A stretch of DNA of 50,175 nt from Oscillatoriales cyanobacterium (GTDB lineage: Bacteria > Cyanobacteriota > Cyanobacteriia > Cyanobacteriales > Microcoleaceae). Position 1 is the stretch's first letter; every line of letters begins with the position of its first letter. This document shows, in pieces, positions 1 to 10,555 of this stretch. The DNA is taken from contig RDYN01000068.1 of NCBI GenBank assembly GCA_004293365.1, positions 1-50,175 of the forward strand, written 5' to 3'. The notes beneath the pieces are model-generated. The model searched no databases and was not told the DNA's origin. It saw nothing but the letters and a program-made list of their open reading frames with translations. A program made the translations under genes and the position numbers.

Positions 1-34
1 GTTTCTCACCCCCCACGTGCGGAAGCTATACCTC

Positions 35-99
35 AGAAACCGGGTTTCTGGGAAGATTTCTCGTTTAGCAACTAAAAAAATCGTAGAAACCCGGTTTCT
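35..99. repeat. Family A inverted-repeat element, copy 1
   Basis: Two arms of the type AGAAACC(C/G)GGTTTCT sit 65 bp apart end to end, and the octamer TGCGTCCA follows 11 bp beyond the right arm. The same layout recurs near 8694, 15894 and 17695. The rest of 1-529 holds a C/T-rich simple repeat and no convincing gene. Confidence 0.8.
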
Positions 100-127
100 A
101 GCCCCCCGATGCGTCCAAGACTGAAAC

Positions 128-169
128 TCCCTCTCCCCCTCTCCCCCTCTCCCCCTCTCCCTCTCCCCT
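128..169. repeat. CTCCCC-type simple-sequence tract
   Basis: A run of CCCTCT/CCCCCT units, almost pure pyrimidine on the plus strand. A comparable GTCTCCCC tract lies near 32340. No coding potential is apparent. Confidence 0.75.
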
Positions 170-504
170 TGTGCCAATACGCTAACTGTCTGCGTCTGGG
201 CCTCGCAGCGCCCCAGCCTTGAAAAACTTCCGATCGATACAGCCACAGGATTAGAGCTACTTTGATACCTCGATCTATTCAGGCTCAGCGGATGTACAGG
301 TTGAAATACTGACATCGTACTGAAAGTGCGATCGCCCCGCCGTTTATAGAGTTAACACATCTAGTTCGGCCAACCGCACATGGAAACCGTCGCTTGCTTC
401 TCTCCACTATCATTTTTATTCAAATCATTGCGATCGCCCAAAAAAACCCGGCCCCCCGAGGTTCATCCCACGAACATCTTAGAGTTTCTAATGAGAATTG
501 CTTA

Positions 505-634
505 AAATAAAGGGGAAGCAGAAGTAATTATGCTCGAAATATTATCGAAACCAAACCAATTATCTCAAATTGAAGTTGAGCTTGGGCCAAACTCGGCTAA
601 AATAGAATTTCTTCCTTCTGCTTCCCCTTTATTT
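505..634 (+). promoter_or_regulatory. Long-range inverted repeat covering the ribosome-binding region
   Basis: Bases 505-524 and 615-634 are perfectly complementary over 20 nt, and the match stops at both ends. The left arm contains the purine-rich AAGGGGAAG just ahead of the ATG at 530. The right arm lies in codons 29-35 of the same gene. In the mRNA the two arms could pair, burying the ribosome-binding region and closing a 90-nt loop around the start codon. The complementarity is seen directly; a role in translation is inference. Confidence 0.55.
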
Positions 635-3349
635 CCCGTGTCCGATTTGGCAGCGACAGAATTTGCATATCAAGTTGGTGGCAGTTTGCAGGCTAACGCT
701 CTTACCTACGTCACCAGAGCAGCCGATAGCGAACTTTACGACTCGTTAAAAGCAGGTGATTTTTGCTACGTGCTCACCTCCCGACAAATGGGAAAATCGA
801 GTCTGCGGGTGCAAACAGCGCGCCGCTTGCAAGCAGAAAACATTGCCTGCTCAATTGTTGACATCACAGGAATTGGCACGGCCCAAATAACTCCCGTGCA
901 GTGGTACGCGGGTTTTACAGCCACTCTCGCCAACAGCTTTAAAATTAAAATGAATGTCAAGACTTGGTGGCGCGAGCGCGAACACTTGCCGCCAGTTGTC
1001 AGATTAAATGAATTTATCGAACAAGTATTGCTTCCTGCGAGCGATCGCAATATCGTAATTTTTATCGACGAAATTGACAGCATTCTCTCCCTCAACTTCT
1101 CCAGCGACGACTTTTTTGCCTGGGTGCGCGGCTGCTACAACAAACGCGCCGAAAATCCAGAATACAACCGCCTGACTTTTGCCTTGTTTGGAGTCGCAAC
1201 TCCTCAAGATTTAATCTCTGACAAAACCAGAACTCCGTTTAATATCGGCCGCGCCATTGAACTCAAAGGATTCGATCTTGCCGAAGCCGCACCTTTAGTT
1301 CGAGGATGGTCAGAAAAAATCGACAATTCCCAAGAACTTCTCAAAGAAATCTTAGCTTGGACTGGAGGACAGCCATTCCTCACTCAAAAACTTTGTCAAT
1401 TAACTGCTCAGAAGTTAGCAGCAGAAACCAGCCGCGATTGCCAGAACCCAGCCAACTGTCAATTATTCATTGCTGAATTAGTGCAGTCTAGCACCATCGA
1501 AAACTGGGAATTTCAAGACGAACCAGAACATCTCAAGACAATTCGCGATCGCCTCCTGAGAAATCAAGAGCGCACCGGCCGTTTGCTAGGACTTTACCAA
1601 CAAATTTTAGCAGATATGACTCTGCAAAACGGCGCACAAAATACCGCAGCAAACTCGAACGATCGAGATAATTTAGCTGAAGACTGTTCCGAAAAAATGG
1701 AACTTTTACTGTCAGGTTTAATCGTCCAAGACGGAGGCAAACTGAGAGTTTACAATCAGATTTATGCGTCTGTTTTTAATCGGCAATGGATACAGCAAGA
1801 ATTAGCAAAGCTCCTGCCTTACTCCGAGTCGATCTGCGCTTGGGAAGCCTCCAACCGCACCGACACTTCCCGCTTGCTGCAAGGCAGAGCTCTCGCAGAA
1901 GCGTTAACCTGGGCGGCAGACAAAAGTTTGGGCGATCGCGATTATCAATTTCTATCAGCCAGCCAAGAACTCCAAAATCAGGAAGTTCAAAGAGCTTTGG
2001 AACTAGAAAAAGCAGCTTCGCAAATATTAGCCGAAGCCAATTTAGTATTGACTAAAGCTCAGCAAAAAGCCAAGCTAACAGTTCAATTGAGTTTGTTGGG
2101 ACTCGCTGCAATTTCCGCAATCTCTGCTAGCGTAGTCCTGCACGCGCAGCGAGTTGCCCAGAAAGCTGAAAATCAAAAAAAACAATCGATAATTACCCAC
2201 ATAGAAGCGCTCAACTCCACCGCCGATATTTCCCTCAGCTACGACCAGCTAGGAGCCTTAATTGCAGCAGTCAGCGCGGGCCAAAAATTGCGAGAAATTG
2301 AAGTTTCCCCAGCGATCAAAACACAGACGGTAAATATACTGCACCGAACGCTAAATGCAGTCAGAGAACGCAATCGTTTGCCTAACGGACATACGGCTAA
2401 TTTCAGCCCGGATGGCAAGTTGATTGTGAGTGCGAATGACGAATTGTTTGTGGAGTTTTTTCAGCCTAACGGTAAGTTAATTTTGAGTTTACCCGGACAC
2501 AGCGAGTCAATTACTGAGGTGGTTTTTAGTCCTGACAGCAAGTTGGTTGCTTCTACAAGTTTTGACAAAACCGTCAGGATTTGGCGCCGTGACGGCACTT
2601 TGCTTTCTATTTTGAAAGGACACCGAGATTTGATTTGGAGCGCGAGTTTTAGCCCCAATTCTCAACAAATTGCTACTGCAAGTTCCGATAAAACTATTAA
2701 GATTTGGAGTACGAGCGGCGTTTTGCTGCAAACTTTAAAAGGACATACTAGACCAGTTACATCCGTCAGGTTCAGTCCCGACGGTAATAGGTTGGCTTCC
2801 ACGAGTCAAGATAAGACTGTCAAACTTTGGACGCGCACCCCAAAAACACAGTTTCGACTTGAGAAAACTCTTTTGGGACACAAAGATGAAGTATGGGGCT
2901 GCAATTTCTCGCCAGACGGTGAGATGATTGCTTCTGCGAGTCACGATTGGAAGGTGAAACTTTGGAATACTGAGGGGAAGTTGCTGAAAACTCTCAACGA
3001 TTCTACAGCAGGTTTGGGTAGTGTTAGTTGGAGTGCAGACAGCAAGTTGCTCGCAGGGGGCAGCACTGACGGCAAGGTGAGACTTTGGCGGCGCGACGGC
3101 ACTTTACTCCAAACTTTTAGGGCACATCAAGCGGATGTGTGGAGCGTGAGTTTTAGTGCCGATCGCACAACTTTAGCATCTGCCGGGAAAGATTCCTCGG
3201 TGAAGCTTTGGAGTCTCGATCCTGCTAAAGTAGAAGGTGCCGAACTTGACACATTGCTCGCCGTCGGCTGTCGCTGGCTAGGAGACTACCTGCAATACAA
3301 TCCGGGTGTTGAGAGCGATCGGCATTTGTGCAAAAAAACTGACAATTGA
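530..3349 (+). CDS. AAA-like ATPase / WD40-repeat fusion protein
   Basis: A 939-residue protein. The N-terminal half is the AAA-like ATPase module common in cyanobacterial WD40 fusions, with Walker A QMGKSS near residue 87 and Walker [11 protein letters not shown] near 174-183. A hydrophobic, probably membrane-spanning stretch lies near 513-540, followed by a short helical linker. From about residue 618 there are seven WD40 repeats (GH...SPDG...DKTVKLW), enough for one complete beta-propeller. The likely role is an ATP-dependent signalling or scaffold protein at the membrane, but the substrate is unknown. The ATG at 530 is preceded by a purine-rich stretch that is itself part of a 20-nt inverted repeat. 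It stands alone, with an empty intergenic region downstream. Confidence 0.85.
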   Translation: MLEILSKPNQLSQIEVELGPNSAKIEFLPSASPLFPVSDLAATEFAYQVGGSLQANALTYVTRAADSELYDSLKAGDFCYVLTSRQMGKSSLRVQTARRLQAENIACSIVDITGIGTAQITPVQWYAGFTATLANSFKIKMNVKTWWREREHLPPVVRLNEFIEQVLLPASDRNIVIFIDEIDSILSLNFSSDDFFAWVRGCYNKRAENPEYNRLTFALFGVATPQDLISDKTRTPFNIGRAIELKGFDLAEAAPLVRGWSEKIDNSQELLKEILAWTGGQPFLTQKLCQLTAQKLAAETSRDCQNPANCQLFIAELVQSSTIENWEFQDEPEHLKTIRDRLLRNQERTGRLLGLYQQILADMTLQNGAQNTAANSNDRDNLAEDCSEKMELLLSGLIVQDGGKLRVYNQIYASVFNRQWIQQELAKLLPYSESICAWEASNRTDTSRLLQGRALAEALTWAADKSLGDRDYQFLSASQELQNQEVQRALELEKAASQILAEANLVLTKAQQKAKLTVQLSLLGLAAISAISASVVLHAQRVAQKAENQKKQSIITHIEALNSTADISLSYDQLGALIAAVSAGQKLREIEVSPAIKTQTVNILHRTLNAVRERNRLPNGHTANFSPDGKLIVSANDELFVEFFQPNGKLILSLPGHSESITEVVFSPDSKLVASTSFDKTVRIWRRDGTLLSILKGHRDLIWSASFSPNSQQIATASSDKTIKIWSTSGVLLQTLKGHTRPVTSVRFSPDGNRLASTSQDKTVKLWTRTPKTQFRLEKTLLGHKDEVWGCNFSPDGEMIASASHDWKVKLWNTEGKLLKTLNDSTAGLGSVSWSADSKLLAGGSTDGKVRLWRRDGTLLQTFRAHQADVWSVSFSADRTTLASAGKDSSVKLWSLDPAKVEGAELDTLLAVGCRWLGDYLQYNPGVESDRHLCKKTDN

Positions 3350-3501
3350 CATTTTTTGCCAATTAGCAGAAACAGGTTGCGGTTGAATTGTCACGGCTGG
3401 CGATCGGCGAGAGATTTCTGGCTACTCTTGTCTGATTGTCATATAATTTTAGGTAATACCAATTTAATGGGTCGTTGCACATATTGCGATCCCCCTCGCA
3501 T

Positions 3502-3558
3502 CCCCCTGGTTGAAGGGGGACTTTGATTGGACTCTTATTCCCCCCTTCAACCAGGGGG
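3502..3558. repeat. Inverted repeat in the 3350-3957 gap
   Basis: The 18-bp arm CCCCCTGGTTGAAGGGGG at 3502-3519 is matched by its exact reverse complement at 3541-3558. The right flank near 3577-3594 carries a word of the form TACCAATT...ATGAAG (reverse strand) that recurs near 27948 and 28087. I see no gene in the rest of this gap. Confidence 0.75.
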
Positions 3559-3957
3559 GATCGAATTCTCTGCAGCTTCATAAAAAATTGGTATAAGGGG
3601 TAATAGCAAATGTAGTCGCCCAAGTTGCGAAGGTCTATCAATCTGAACCAAATTCATGTTATGAAGCATTCAAGCTAGTGATAAGTGTTAGATTTGGGTG
3701 AGTGAAATTTAGGATAGATTAAATTTACTAAATAATCAGGTTTCAAAGGGGTGTCTGCTGTTAAATTAATCTAACCTGCAAAATTCTTTCAGGTGATCCC
3801 AGCACAATTAAAGAAAAAAAATCGTGCTGAATTCACTGATTTGAACGAGCCGAGTTGACTAGATTGCCAAGCTATCAAAATAGTAGACAAAGCAGTGCAA
3901 ATAGTACGCAATACTCCAGCAGCCAACAGCAACTGCCAATTACCAAAGGAGGGAGCA

Positions 3958-5442
3958 GTGTATGAAACTGACGGGTTGAGTCCCCTGAAATCGCCGCTCG
4001 GTTTGCGATCGACTCTAGAGGAATTAACCCTGTACAACTTTCTCCTAGAGTCAGAATGTCTGGGCGGCGAAGTTTCTAAAATTTTTCAAGCTAATCCTTT
4101 ACTTCCCGGCATCATCATTACCGATCGAGGAAAGTTTACAGGGATGATTTCGCGCAGGCGTTATTTTGAACACATGAGCCGCCCCTACAGCTTGGAGTTA
4201 TTTTCTCAGCAGCCTTTGTTCATCCTCTACCGCTTTACTAAAACTGATATCTTGGTTCTCGATCGCAAAACCTCAATTATGACGGCAGTGCGGAAGTCTT
4301 TGGAGCGATCGCCCGAACTAATCCACGAACCCATTGTAGTGCAGGTAGAGCCGGACAATTACCAACTTTTAGACGTTCACCAACTGCTGCTTTCTCAGTT
4401 GCAGATTCACGAGTTAGCAACCGTGGCGATGCGGGAATCCCAAGCACAATTGAGACATCAAGCCCAACAGCTCGAACTTGCCCTCCTGGAACTTCAGCGC
4501 ACTCAAACTCAACTAATTCAAACAGAGAAAATGTCTTCTTTGGGGCAGTTAGTAGCAGGAGTCGCTCACGAAATAAACAATCCCATCGGCTTTATCTATA
4601 GCAATTTGCACCATGCTAAAGAGTATACCGAAGGTTTAATGCGGATGCTTTCTCTGTACCGGCAGCACTGTCCCGAATCTATCCCAGCAATTGAAGCGGA
4701 ATCAGAAAACATCGAACTCGATTATTTGCTGGAAGACTTACCCAAAGTGTTTGATTCCATGCAGCAAGGTGCAGAAAGGGTGCGCGATATCGTTTTGTCG
4801 CTGCGGAATTTTTGCAGGTTAGACGAAGCCCAAATGAAGCAGGTTAACATTCACGACGGTATCAACAACACAATTATGCTTTTGCAAAGCCAGCTTAAAG
4901 GCAAACCGGGGCAGGAGGCGATCGCAATTCACAAAGAATACAGCGACTTGCCACTGGTGCAGTGCTATCCCGGACAGCTAAATCAGGTATTTATGAATAT
5001 TTTAGTTAATGCCATTTACGCTCTTGTTGAGTGGAAGAAACACGAAAATGTCGATGGAAAAACCCCGAACAATTCGCAATCCGGCGATAAAAATAATTCC
5101 TGTGCAAATACTCAATCCTCAGTTTCTAATTCTAGCCATCAGATGCCTGCGATTCTGATTCGCACGGAGTTAATCGAGGGCAAAAAGGTAATAATTAAGA
5201 TTTCTGACAACGGCCCGGGGATGACAGAAGATGTTCGGAAGCGGTTGTTTGACCCTTTCTTTACCACAAAGCCTGTGGGAAAAGGAACGGGTTTGGGATT
5301 GTCAATTAGCTATGAAATTGTTGTCAATCAGCACGGTGGCGAATTGAAGTGCTTTTCGGAACCGGGAAAAGGAACAGAATTTGCGATCGAGATTCCACTT
5401 CAACAGTTTTCCCCAGCACATATGTTACCGCGCTTTGCCTGA
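3958..5442 (+). CDS. Sensor histidine kinase with N-terminal CBS-like region
   Basis: A two-component sensor kinase of 494 residues. The H-box (GVAHEINNPIGF) puts the phospho-accepting His near residue 204. The N-box (NQVFMNILVNAIYAL), G1 (DNGPGM) and G2 (GKGTGLGLS) boxes of the HATPase domain follow. A Ser/Asn-rich insertion of about 40 residues separates the N and G1 boxes. The first 150 residues resemble a degenerate CBS pair and no membrane segment is evident, so it is probably cytoplasmic. I chose the GTG at 3958 because AAAGGAGGG lies 4 nt upstream; an in-frame GTG at 3895 would add 21 residues with no ribosome-binding site. No response regulator is adjacent. Confidence 0.85.
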   Translation: MYETDGLSPLKSPLGLRSTLEELTLYNFLLESECLGGEVSKIFQANPLLPGIIITDRGKFTGMISRRRYFEHMSRPYSLELFSQQPLFILYRFTKTDILVLDRKTSIMTAVRKSLERSPELIHEPIVVQVEPDNYQLLDVHQLLLSQLQIHELATVAMRESQAQLRHQAQQLELALLELQRTQTQLIQTEKMSSLGQLVAGVAHEINNPIGFIYSNLHHAKEYTEGLMRMLSLYRQHCPESIPAIEAESENIELDYLLEDLPKVFDSMQQGAERVRDIVLSLRNFCRLDEAQMKQVNIHDGINNTIMLLQSQLKGKPGQEAIAIHKEYSDLPLVQCYPGQLNQVFMNILVNAIYALVEWKKHENVDGKTPNNSQSGDKNNSCANTQSSVSNSSHQMPAILIRTELIEGKKVIIKISDNGPGMTEDVRKRLFDPFFTTKPVGKGTGLGLSISYEIVVNQHGGELKCFSEPGKGTEFAIEIPLQQFSPAHMLPRFA

Positions 5443-5515
5443 TGACTAATGACAGTTGACAGTTGACAGTTAACTAATGACTAATGACCAATGACTAATG
5501 ACTAATGACTGCTGA

Positions 5516-5896
5516 CTACTGCAAATCTTTGCAAACCCACTTCCACAAAGGATGACTCGGCCCCTGTTGGCGAATGCGGCGCACTTGTTGTTCCAAACGC
5601 TGTTTTTCGCGCTCTCGGAATCCTCGCACATTGCGACTTTGCCTTAGCACTACTAAAGTCATCCCCAAGCACAAAACCAAACCAAGAGTCGGCCAGCGGT
5701 GAAAATATAAACCGTAGCGCACCGCCGCCCAAGTAAAGTTTTCAAACCACAAATCGATTTCGTGACGCAAACTCCAAATGCTCAAAGAACCGACGCTAAT
5801 CCACAGCAATATCACAGTTAACCAGCGGGCGTAAACTGTTAGTTTGTGAAGCCTTTGGACTTCTATTTGCAAATTAGGGTCGCTTTCATTAGTCAT
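5516..5896 (-). CDS. Small two-helix membrane protein downstream of secF
   Basis: A 126-residue protein with two hydrophobic segments (about residues 22-43 and 65-85) and a very basic C-terminal tail with many Arg/Gln. I do not recognise the family. It is the last gene of the minus-strand run pdhB-secD-secF and may be co-transcribed. The ATG at 5896 starts the only segment with protein-like composition; the longer in-frame reading reads through a heptamer repeat (LLPSSFF). The sequence just upstream of the ATG is this pyrimidine-rich repeat, so no Shine-Dalgarno site is present. Confidence 0.6.
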   Translation of the reverse strand: MTNESDPNLQIEVQRLHKLTVYARWLTVILLWISVGSLSIWSLRHEIDLWFENFTWAAVRYGLYFHRWPTLGLVLCLGMTLVVLRQSRNVRGFREREKQRLEQQVRRIRQQGPSHPLWKWVCKDLQ

Positions 5897-5900
5897 GGCA

Positions 5901-5935
5901 GAAGGAAGAAGGAAGAAGGAAGAAGGAAGAAGGAA
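5901..5935. repeat. GAAGGAA heptamer microsatellite, 5 copies
   Basis: Five perfect copies of GAAGGAA, ending 4 bp from the start codon of the minus-strand gene at 5896. The same heptamer occurs ten times ahead of another start codon at 39254. Confidence 0.9.
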
Positions 5936-6057
5936 GACAGAAGTTGCAATCAACCCGCATAGGGAAATTGCAATGCGAGAACGTCCTAACCATCTTGGCG
6001 CGGTTGCAATAACACCAGTCAGCAGCTCGATCGCTAATGACTGATGACCAACCATCG

Positions 6058-7026
6058 TTAAACTTCTTCTGAGGGGTTAATACCTTCTGCGGGGACGGCG
6101 GTGGACTTGCCCGTGCGACTGCGCCACCAAGCCAGCAGCGTGCTAGCAATGAAAATACTGGAATACGCACCAGCAATAAAGCCGACAATCAATGCTAAAG
6201 CAAAGTATTTGAGGGTTTCGCCTCCAAACAAAAAGATGGAAAACAATGTCAGCAGCGTCGTCATAGTCGTGTTAATTGACCTTCCCAGGGTCTGCATGAC
6301 GGCATCATCGACAATTTGGTCGATCGACTGTCCGGGATTTAGCTTGATTACTTCCCGCACGCGATCGTAAATTACCACTGTATCGTTAACAGAAAAACCG
6401 ATAATTGTCAAGAGGGCGACCACAAATAAACTGTCAATTTCCACTCCTTGAACTAAACCCAAAATTGAGAAAATGCCCAGCGTAATTAAGACATCGTGAA
6501 ACAAAGCAACAAAAGCAAAAAAGGCATAATCTAACTGAAATCGGAACGTTAGATAAAGAGTAATGCCAGCAAAGGAAAGCAACAAAGCCAGCAAACCAGA
6601 AGTAAACAACTGTTTGCCGAGGGTAGGCCCAACCGTATCAATTTGAGTAGATTGAGGAGCAAAAGCGCCTATTTTCTCGCTCAAAGCTGTTTGCAACTTA
6701 GTCCGCTGTTCGACATCCAAAGTTTTCGTGCGCAGCGACAAACCGCGCTGTTCTTGGCCGATAACTTGAATGCTGCTACCAGCCAAACCTTGGGAGTCCA
6801 GGACTTCGCGGACAGTGGCAATATCGATGGGTTTACAATTTTCCGGTTTCGTGCAGTCGAGTTCAAATTGCAGCCTGGTGCCGCCGATAAAGTCTAAACT
6901 GGGGCGCAGCGGTGCGCGGATGTCGGGACGAGTCCAAGAAATCGCCATCGACACTATACCTGCAAGGATTATAGCGGCGGAAAGACTCCACCAGATCGAT
7001 CGCTGTTTGATAACACTGAATTTCAT
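6058..7026 (-). CDS. secF: Protein translocase subunit SecF
   Basis: A 322-residue SecF. With SecD it forms the proton-driven accessory motor of the Sec translocon, pulling proteins across the plasma or thylakoid membrane. The sequence has an N-terminal membrane helix, the family motif [11 protein letters not shown], a soluble loop domain (about 45-130), then five more membrane helices including the conserved [16 protein letters not shown] segment and a [11 protein letters not shown] stretch. Length and domain order are normal for cyanobacterial SecF. It follows secD on the same strand with a 181-bp repeat-filled gap, so the two are probably one transcription unit. Confidence 0.97.
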   Translation of the reverse strand: MKFSVIKQRSIWWSLSAAIILAGIVSMAISWTRPDIRAPLRPSLDFIGGTRLQFELDCTKPENCKPIDIATVREVLDSQGLAGSSIQVIGQEQRGLSLRTKTLDVEQRTKLQTALSEKIGAFAPQSTQIDTVGPTLGKQLFTSGLLALLLSFAGITLYLTFRFQLDYAFFAFVALFHDVLITLGIFSILGLVQGVEIDSLFVVALLTIIGFSVNDTVVIYDRVREVIKLNPGQSIDQIVDDAVMQTLGRSINTTMTTLLTLFSIFLFGGETLKYFALALIVGFIAGAYSSIFIASTLLAWWRSRTGKSTAVPAEGINPSEEV

Positions 7027-7207
7027 AAATTAGCGGGAATTGGGAATTGGGAATTGGGAATCGGTAATCGGTAATCGGTAATCGGTAATTGCGAGTTGGA
7101 AATTGGTAATTGCGAATTGCGAATTAATTTACAACTGATTTTTAGCAATTTTTACTTAGCCAATCTTATCGATTACCAATTACCCATTACCCATTACCTA
7201 CTAGCTA
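7027..7207. repeat. Short-word repeats between secD and secF
   Basis: Tandem words of the GGGAATT, CGGTAAT and TACCCAT type fill most of this gap. Similar short-word arrays lie at 5443-5515, 8630-8690, 8865-8925, 37925-37960 and 39365-39400. No gene is seen. Confidence 0.7.
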
Positions 7208-8617
7208 TTAGCTATTAACTGTTTTCGACAAACCGGGACAAAACCACTCGGGTTTGCGTAATTTGGGAAAGCCCAACACTACCAACATTAGAGTGCGGCT
7301 GCAAGTAAGAGCAGTAAACATACTCACTGCGACGCCCAAGGCCAGCGTTACAGCAAACCCTTTGACTAAACCAGCGCCCAACCAGAACAAAGCAGCACAA
7401 GCAATCAGGGTAGTTACGTTGCCGTCTAAAATGCTGGAAAAAGCGCGGTAAAAACCAGATTCGACCGATCGATAAAGCGTCTTCCCCGCCCGCAACTCTT
7501 CCCGCGTGCGCTCAAAAATCAACACGTTAGCATCCACGGCCATCCCGATGCTGAGCACAAAACCAGCAATTCCTGGCAACGTTAATGTCACCCCCAACAG
7601 CACGAAAGCGGCCCAAGTTAACAAAGCATAAATTAACAGAGCAATATTGGCAATTACGCCGGGGAGTCGATAGTAGCCAACCATGAAAATCAAGACTAAA
7701 GTCAAGCCACCGATGCCTGCATTAATACTGCTTTGAATGCTGTCTCGTCCCAAGCTGGCACCTACTGTGCGGTTTTCAATAATTACGACAGGCACGGGCA
7801 AAGCACCGCCGCGCAATTGCACCGCCAAGTCATTAGCCTTCTGTGCTGTAAAGTTGCCCGAAATTTCGACATTACCGCCTGTGATACCAGTTTGTTTGTA
7901 CTGATCGCTAACAGTCGCAGCACTAATGAGTTCGTTATCTACAAAAATGCCTAGGGTGAGGTTTGTACCAGCAATGCTTTTGGTCAATTCGGCAAACTTT
8001 TGGGCCCCCTCAGTATCGAACCGTAGCGCTACAGCGTAGGTGTTGCCTAAGGAATTGGATGTGGCGAAAGCATCTTTGAGGTTTTTGCCGGTGATCTCGG
8101 TACGTTCGTAAAGGTTGGCGGTAAGCTGTTTAATGTCCTGATTCTTTTTGTCGATCGCAGCTTGGTTGTCTGCGATCGCCTTAGCATCTCCTTTTGCCTG
8201 CAACTCCTGCTGCTTTCCCAGCAGTCCAGCAAGTTCCTCTTTCCTAACCTTCAAAAAAGCTCCTTCTTGCGGTGTCTCGCGCCGAAAATCTAGCTGTGCC
8301 GTACCGCCGAGTACCCGTTCCGCTTGTTGCGGATCGCTTACTCCAGGCAACTGAACCAGAATTTGATCGCTGCCTACGGTTTGTACAACTGATTCGGAGA
8401 CTCCCAAACCATTAACTCGGTTTTCGATAATTCGCCTCACTGCTTCTAGATCCCGCTCTTCAATTTTCGGGATATCTTTGGTAGTTTTCACCTGAATTGT
8501 GAGTTGCGATCCTCCTTGCAAGTCTAATCCCAGCCGCGTCGGAATTGTTGCTATCACAGTAATAGCGGCTACGATCAAAACAAAAATTAGGGCTAATAAT
8601 GAACGTTGTTTTTGCAT
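7208..8617 (-). CDS. secD: Protein translocase subunit SecD
   Basis: A 469-residue SecD, partner of SecF in the proton-driven Sec export motor. The N-terminal helix is followed by the signature [11 protein letters not shown], a large periplasmic/lumenal region (P1 domain, about 40-280) and a C-terminal block of five membrane helices. That block contains the conserved [22 protein letters not shown] segment. The periplasmic region carries a Gln/Lys-rich coiled insertion (near residues 125-165), as in other cyanobacterial SecD proteins. It lies upstream of secF and downstream of pdhB on the same strand. Confidence 0.97.
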   Translation of the reverse strand: MQKQRSLLALIFVLIVAAITVIATIPTRLGLDLQGGSQLTIQVKTTKDIPKIEERDLEAVRRIIENRVNGLGVSESVVQTVGSDQILVQLPGVSDPQQAERVLGGTAQLDFRRETPQEGAFLKVRKEELAGLLGKQQELQAKGDAKAIADNQAAIDKKNQDIKQLTANLYERTEITGKNLKDAFATSNSLGNTYAVALRFDTEGAQKFAELTKSIAGTNLTLGIFVDNELISAATVSDQYKQTGITGGNVEISGNFTAQKANDLAVQLRGGALPVPVVIIENRTVGASLGRDSIQSSINAGIGGLTLVLIFMVGYYRLPGVIANIALLIYALLTWAAFVLLGVTLTLPGIAGFVLSIGMAVDANVLIFERTREELRAGKTLYRSVESGFYRAFSSILDGNVTTLIACAALFWLGAGLVKGFAVTLALGVAVSMFTALTCSRTLMLVVLGFPKLRKPEWFCPGLSKTVNS

Positions 8618-8693
8618 ACTTAATTATTTATTAGTCAGTTGTCAGTTGTCAGTTGTTAGTTGTCAGTTGTCACTTGTCATTAGTGAGTGGGAA

Positions 8694-8757
8694 AGAAACC
8701 GGGTTTCTACGATTTTTGAGTTTAGTAACGAGAAATATCGCAAGAAACCCGGTTTCT
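8694..8757. repeat. Family A inverted-repeat element, copy 2
   Basis: Arms AGAAACCGGGTTTCT and AGAAACCCGGTTTCT lie 64 bp end to end, with TGCATCCA 12 bp beyond the right arm. The internal sequence (ACGAGAAAT, AGTAACG) resembles copy 1 in reverse complement. The element lies between pdhB and secD. Confidence 0.8.
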
Positions 8758-8931
8758 GAGGCCGTGAGTGCATCCATTAACTTCTGAATTATTACTTCAG
8801 GATTCACCTCTGAGGGTAAAAAACTAAACCGGTGCATACTGCGCCCCTACTTCTCAACTAATGACAACTATCAACTGTCAACTGTCAACTGTCAACTGTC
8901 AACTGACAACTGACAACTATCAAGTGAGTAT

Positions 8932-9915
8932 TTATACTCGCAAAGCTACCATTTTTTGGACGGCTTCGACTATTTGATTGGGCTGGACAATTGTCAGTCT
9001 TTCCAAATTGCCGTTGTATGGTGTGGGAATATCTTGTGAAGACAGGCGCAAAACCGGTGCGTCGAGTTCGTCAAAATATCGATCGCTAATCGAAGCAATT
9101 AGTTCGGCACCGATGCCTCCGGTTTTCATGCACTCCTCTACAATAATTACTTTGTGAGTTTTGCGAATAGATTCGCCGATGGTGTCCATGTCGAGGGGTT
9201 TGAGAGAAATTAGGTCGATTACTTCGGGATCGAAACCTTCTTTCATGAGTGCGGGCAAGGCTTGCAGGACGTGGTGCCGCATCCGCGAATATGTCAAGAT
9301 GGTGACATCTTTGCCCGATCGCACAATTTCCGCTTTATCTAACGGCACTAAATATTCTGTTTCTGGCAAATTTTCCTTAAGGTTGTAAAGCAAAACGTGC
9401 TCGAAAAACAGCACCGGGTTATCGTCGCGAATGGCTGATTTTAAGAGTCCTTTGGCGTTGTAGGGAGTCGAACAGGCGACAATTTTCAAACCCGGTACTG
9501 CTTGGAAATAGGCTTCTAACCGCTGGGAGTGTTCGGCGCCGAGTTGTCGGCCCACGCCGCCCGGGCCGCGAATTACCATCGGCATTTTGAAGTTGCCGCC
9601 GGAGGTGTAGCGCAGCATTCCGGCGTTGTTGGAAATTTGGTTGAAGGCGAGGAGCAAAAAGCCCATGTTCATGCCTTCGATGACCGGGCGCAATCCCGTC
9701 ATTGCTGCGCCGACTGCCATGCCTGTAAAGCTATTTTCGGCGATCGGGGTATCGAGCACTCTTAGTTCGCCATATTTGTTGTAGAGGTCTTTGGTGACTT
9801 TATAGGAACCGCCGTATTGACCTACATCTTCGCCGAGTACGAATACAGAGGAGTCGCGAGCCATTTCTTCGTCTAACGCCTCGCGGAGGGCGTTGAACAA
9901 TAAGGTTTCTGCCAT
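8932..9915 (-). CDS. pdhB: Pyruvate dehydrogenase E1 component, beta subunit
   Basis: A 327-residue transketolase-like beta subunit of the pyruvate dehydrogenase E1 enzyme. With the alpha subunit it decarboxylates pyruvate in a thiamine-diphosphate-dependent step that feeds acetyl-CoA production. Recognisable segments are the N-terminal [13 protein letters not shown], the [14 protein letters not shown] motif, [15 protein letters not shown], and the C-terminal domain with ILTYSRM and [13 protein letters not shown]. The length is typical of the family. It begins the minus-strand run pdhB-secD-secF, an order I recall from other cyanobacteria. The 314-bp gap to secD is filled with repeats, so co-transcription is uncertain. 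Confidence 0.96.
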   Translation of the reverse strand: MAETLLFNALREALDEEMARDSSVFVLGEDVGQYGGSYKVTKDLYNKYGELRVLDTPIAENSFTGMAVGAAMTGLRPVIEGMNMGFLLLAFNQISNNAGMLRYTSGGNFKMPMVIRGPGGVGRQLGAEHSQRLEAYFQAVPGLKIVACSTPYNAKGLLKSAIRDDNPVLFFEHVLLYNLKENLPETEYLVPLDKAEIVRSGKDVTILTYSRMRHHVLQALPALMKEGFDPEVIDLISLKPLDMDTIGESIRKTHKVIIVEECMKTGGIGAELIASISDRYFDELDAPVLRLSSQDIPTPYNGNLERLTIVQPNQIVEAVQKMVALRV

Positions 9916-10021
9916 AGGAGGTGAAGCAATGATTGCAGGAGGGTCAGATTAGAATCTTAACCTTTTGGGGGTGTCGATGAGGATGCGATCGTAAATTCGG
10001 CAATTGAACCAGGCAGAATTG

Positions 10022-10049
10022 GCAAGACACGTATCATGTCTTGCTATTT
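10022..10049. repeat. Hairpin between hicA and pdhB
   Basis: GCAAGACA at 10022-10029 pairs with TGTCTTGC shortly downstream and is followed on the plus strand by TATTTTTG. The T-run is on the wrong side for the minus-strand genes, so it is not a standard terminator for them. Nothing else is seen in 9916-10074. Confidence 0.5.
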
Positions 10050-10074
10050 TTGTCAACTGATGAATAATAATTAT

Positions 10075-10305
10075 TTACAAGCTATTCCATTGTTCAAGAG
10101 TAATTTGCCTTTCTGTAATCTCCTCAACTTCTCGAATCATCATCCGTAGCTGAGGGACAGAATACTCATCATTAGAGGGAATCGTTAAGCGACATTCTTC
10201 ATAAATCATAAACTGGTGCTTACTTCCAGAAAAAGGGCCCGAAAAGCCTAGCTGTTGCAATTTCTGGATGAACTCTCGACGCTTACAAGGTATCCAACGG
10301 CTCAA
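10075..10305 (-). CDS. hicA: HicA-family toxin
   Basis: A 76-residue HicA-like protein. The fold's landmarks are visible: CKRREFIQKLQQLGF, then GSKHQFMIYE with the catalytic-type His, and a C-terminal PSNDEYSVPQLRMMIRE helix. In the family, HicA is an mRNA-cleaving RNase held in check by HicB. The start is a TTG at 10305 inside the preceding hicB gene, overlapping it by 23 nt, which implies translational coupling. Antitoxin-first order is one of the known arrangements of the system. Confidence 0.85.
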   Translation of the reverse strand: MSRWIPCKRREFIQKLQQLGFSGPFSGSKHQFMIYEECRLTIPSNDEYSVPQLRMMIREVEEITERQITLEQWNSL

Positions 10306-10555
10306 GGCTAGGCTCCTGATTTAAATCAATATTGTCAATGACTGGTAAACGGTGTCGCAATTTCAACCCTAGCAAAATCCAGTCTTCCAAAGTCGATCGC
10401 AACTCATTTTGACACTCTTTTAAAGTTGAACCAAAGGCGATGACTCCCTTGCAAACAGTAATTTTACCGACAAAGCTATTATCTTCAAGTTTGTCGTAGC
10501 TCGCCTCGTCCATTGCTTTGTCAACGTATTCGCTCAGAATGAATTTTACAGTCAT
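10283..10555 (-). CDS. hicB: HicB-family antitoxin
   Basis: A 90-residue HicB-like protein with the degenerate RNase-H fold pattern (SFVGKITVCKGVIAFGSTLKECQNELRSTLEDWILLGL). It would bind and neutralise the HicA encoded immediately downstream, with which it overlaps by 23 nt. No C-terminal DNA-binding domain is obvious. The ATG at 10555 has AAAGGA about 7 nt upstream. Confidence 0.85.
   Translation of the reverse strand: MTVKFILSEYVDKAMDEASYDKLEDNSFVGKITVCKGVIAFGSTLKECQNELRSTLEDWILLGLKLRHRLPVIDNIDLNQEPSLEPLDTL

Noticed and set aside
3363..3641. A 92-codon minus-strand frame in the gap after the AAA-WD40 gene
   Set aside because: It runs through the palindromic repeat at 3502-3558 and has no recognisable protein pattern or start site.
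5516..6055. The longer 179-codon version of the small membrane protein downstream of secF
   Set aside because: The extra N-terminal part translates the heptamer repeat and non-coding DNA; the protein-like part begins at the ATG at 5896.
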